Positions 61,976 through 64,000 of a stretch of DNA of 64,000 bases are shown here, in pieces (position 1 is the first letter of the stretch; the number at the start of each line of letters is the position of its first letter). A program made the position numbers and the translations under genes. The notes under the pieces were generated by a model, which saw only the letters and a list, made by a program, of their open reading frames with translations, was not told the DNA's origin and made no database searches. Source of the stretch: Anaerolineae bacterium (GTDB taxonomy: Bacteria; Chloroflexota; Anaerolineae; Aggregatilineales; Phototrophicaceae); contig JADLAY010000021.1 of NCBI GenBank assembly GCA_020849765.1, positions 1 to 64,000 on the forward strand, given 5' to 3'.

Positions 61976-64000
61976 TCATCCTTCGCCTTCCCCAAAGCGC
62001 AGTTCAGGCAGACCCTTCACAATGGCGACCGTGTCGACGCTGACCCGCGCCACGCGCCCGACCAGCTTGACGATGTACTGCTCATCCTCGCTGTAGCGGT
62101 TGGGATCGCTGGTGATGCCGCTGCGCTTATCCGTCTTGACGCGGTACTGATCGATGATCCAGTCGAGCGCGCTGCGGTTGCCGAGCCGGTAGTCGAAGGC
62201 CGCCGCGGGGATGCCGCGCAGGGTCAGGCTGTCGTTGACCTGAATCGCCGTCTTATCTTTGCTCAGCCGCATCTGCTCGACCCGCCACGAGATCGGCTTG
62301 CCCGGCTTCCAGACCTTTTCGAGCGAATACGGCTCGACGTCCTCGTAGCCGAGATGCAGTTCGGCCAGTTGGCGCCCGGCCTCGGCGAAAGCGCGGAAGG
62401 CTTCAATCGGGGAGCGATCCGTCTGCACCTCCACCCCGGCCAGCGGGATGCGCGGCAGTTCGCGCTTGAGGTTGTCCGCGTAGCGTGCGCGGTAGGCCGG
62501 GTGATGGAGCAGGCCGTAGACGTAATAGAAGATGTCCCACTTTGTGATCGTCTCGTCGCCGTAGGCCGCGCGGAACTGCGCCAGCGCCCAATCGGTGATG
62601 TTCTCGCGCCGGTTGCTCCCGTCCTCGTCGTAGACGTAGAAGGGGAAGCATTGCGTCTTCTCAAGAGTGTCATGCCCCGGTATCCTGTTCGTCACCAACG
62701 ATTTGAAAGGCGATAGCCCTCCTATACCTGAACAGCATAATAGGCAATTTTCTTCCTCAGTTGAGGCCGTGGGCAGCATATTAGGAAGCCGATACGTATC
62801 CTCTGAAAATACATCCTCGAAGTAGTAATACCTTGCATTGAATGGTCTATATAGTCCCTTTCGTATTCGCTCGATATCGAACTCTACCTTAGTGCCTCGT
62901 AACAACGATCTCTTTGTATTCCTGATCCACTTATGTACGGTCTCATCTATTTTCAGGAATTCGTCCACCCGTGTTGGCTGTCCCTCAACAAGCCATCGTC
63001 CGAGTTTTGCCCTGTAATCATTCACGATGACCTGCGCCCGCTTCACCAATTCTCTCTTCCCGAAGTCATAAACATATGCATCAGCATTGGTTTTTGGACC
63101 CATGGAGTAGCGATGGAAAATCGTTCCTGCAACGCGCTTCTCTCGTGTTCGCGATTCTTTGCGTCCGATTGAGAGAAAGGCTTCAAATTCATCCGAGTGT
63201 GCTGAAACAATCCATGTTCCATGGGCATCAGGTCTCAATTCTCGCCACTCAACTGTATTCAGCGAATTCTCTCGTCCTTTGACTTCGACCATTTCCTCCA
63301 GGTAGCCGAGCTTTTCTTCTTTACGCCAGAATTCCGGTACGCGGTGGTAGAACAGTCTGCGATCTGCATGATGGGATGAGCGCACTGCGACCGTAATGCC
63401 GACGCCGACCTGGATGCCGAAGACGTTGTGCGTCGTGCCGCTCAACTTCGGGTTCTGGCGCACGTTGCCGTGCAAATCCAGGTGATAGATGCGCGTGAAG
63501 TCTTCCAGCAGATGCTGGCGCATGCCGTCGAAGGCGATCTGATCGACAAAGCTGTTATTGCTGACGTAGCAGACAATGCCATCGCGCCCTTCCAGGCGAT
63601 CGGTCGCCCAACGAAAGAACTTCACATAAGGATCGTATAACTGCATCCTCAGAGTGGCCTGCGAGTCTTTAACGTAAGTTTCTGCTACCCGTTTGTCAAT
63701 CACATCGTACTTGCGGTTCTTGTTGTTGTCGTTCTCGTTCAACTGGCCGACGTTGTAGGGCGGGTTGCCGATGACGACCGTGATCTTGGCCTGCTTCTGC
63801 CGCTCGACGCGCTCGCTGTTGCGCTCGGTCATGAAGGCCAGCTTCATCTGCGCGCCCTCCGCCAGGTCGAGCGTATCGACAAAGCAGAGACCCTCGAACG
63901 GCTCATAGCGCCCGGTCATCTCGTAATAGGCGTGCTCAATATTCAGGCTGGCGATGTAATAGGGCAGCAGCATGACCTCGTTGGCGAACATGCGCTGGGC
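61976..64000 (-). CDS. Type ISP/IIG-like restriction-modification enzyme, C-terminal part (cut by window edge)
   Basis: At least 674 residues visible; the frame stays open to the window end, so the ATG at 63989-63991 is probably internal. The amino-methyltransferase motif IV NPPY is at about 63760 (VVIGNPPYNVGQ), followed by a target-recognition-like region and conserved C-terminal blocks (YRPFNARYYYFEDVF, DIFYYVYGLLHHPAYRARY, AFDYRLGNRSALDWIIDQY) seen in type ISP and related single-chain enzymes. The nuclease/helicase N-terminus would lie outside. The segment around 62690-63300 is more AT-rich than the rest, consistent with a variable recognition domain or transfer. Confidence 0.85.
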   Translation of the reverse strand, partial: AQRMFANEVMLLPYYIASLNIEHAYYEMTGRYEPFEGLCFVDTLDLAEGAQMKLAFMTERNSERVERQKQAKITVVIGNPPYNVGQLNENDNNKNRKYDVIDKRVAETYVKDSQATLRMQLYDPYVKFFRWATDRLEGRDGIVCYVSNNSFVDQIAFDGMRQHLLEDFTRIYHLDLHGNVRQNPKLSGTTHNVFGIQVGVGITVAVRSSHHADRRLFYHRVPEFWRKEEKLGYLEEMVEVKGRENSLNTVEWRELRPDAHGTWIVSAHSDEFEAFLSIGRKESRTREKRVAGTIFHRYSMGPKTNADAYVYDFGKRELVKRAQVIVNDYRAKLGRWLVEGQPTRVDEFLKIDETVHKWIRNTKRSLLRGTKVEFDIERIRKGLYRPFNARYYYFEDVFSEDTYRLPNMLPTASTEEENCLLCCSGIGGLSPFKSLVTNRIPGHDTLEKTQCFPFYVYDEDGSNRRENITDWALAQFRAAYGDETITKWDIFYYVYGLLHHPAYRARYADNLKRELPRIPLAGVEVQTDRSPIEAFRAFAEAGRQLAELHLGYEDVEPYSLEKVWKPGKPISWRVEQMRLSKDKTAIQVNDSLTLRGIPAAAFDYRLGNRSALDWIIDQYRVKTDKRSGITSDPNRYSEDEQYIVKLVGRVARVSVDTVAIVKGLPELRFGEGEG

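Overview
The window looks like a chromosomal segment of a GC-rich heterotrophic bacterium, most plausibly a Chloroflexota member (Anaerolineae-like). This is inferred from the dense run of sugar and amino-acid ABC transporter operons, from substrate-binding proteins whose signal peptides end in A-x-A-Q, and from intergenic spacers filled with short palindromic repeat modules. No rRNA or tRNA gene and no ribosomal protein is present to confirm it. No integrase, transposase or CRISPR array was seen.

Layout. (1) 1-4417, minus strand: histidine utilisation, hutG then hutU-hutI-hutH (hutH cut by the window edge), giving glutamate from histidine. (2) 4866-9159, plus: a compact three-gene operon of an opine/octopine-dehydrogenase-like protein, an AsnB-type amidotransferase and a B12-binding protein resembling a fused glutamate mutase. 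This is the most unusual metabolic unit here. (3) 9303-16014: a LacI regulator divergent from a glycosidase-like protein and a CUT1 sugar transporter with no ATPase of its own. (4) 16233-27580, minus: an operon led by a FadR-type GntR regulator, with a ribose-type ABC transporter and sugar-acid catabolism (oxidoreductase, DUF4432 epimerase-like protein, galactonate-type dehydratase, class II aldolase, PfkB kinase, KDPG-type aldolase). (5) 28100-40751, minus: a Liv-type branched-chain ABC transporter followed by two glutamine-synthetase-like ligases, a small membrane protein, a FluG-like amidohydrolase, a cystathionine gamma-synthase-like PLP enzyme and an M20 peptidase. (6) 41034-51972, minus: a CUT1 transporter with two different ATPases and a small membrane protein, then DeoC-like aldolase, FGGY kinase, cupin phosphoglucose isomerase, 2-hydroxyacid dehydrogenase and an AroE-like protein. 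(7) 52167-58993: an acetoacetate-decarboxylase-family protein divergent from a UTRA GntR regulator, followed by an alcohol dehydrogenase-like protein, a royal-jelly/Yellow-type propeller protein, a gluconate-type FGGY kinase and a DHDPS-like aldolase. Three copies of one operator-like motif tie this region together. (8) 59000-61653: a TetR regulator, then an SDR gene with two TetR-type palindromes in its promoter and a downstream NADP oxidoreductase. (9) 61976-64000, minus: the C-terminal part of a type ISP/IIG-like restriction-modification enzyme, running off the window.

Intergenic spacers repeatedly hold four families of palindromic modules: a 28-30 bp perfect palindrome with core GGGCGGGATATATCCCGCCC (7 copies); a GGACGGCA/GGACGCGAT double-hairpin module often beside it; a CCCTCACCCTAAATCCCTCT long inverted repeat; and multi-hairpin arrays around GCCCGGTGAACCGGGC. 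All four substrate-binding-protein genes of the ABC operons are followed by one of these hairpins or by another palindrome.

The long antisense reading frames that accompany most genes are by-products of high GC3 and were left out.
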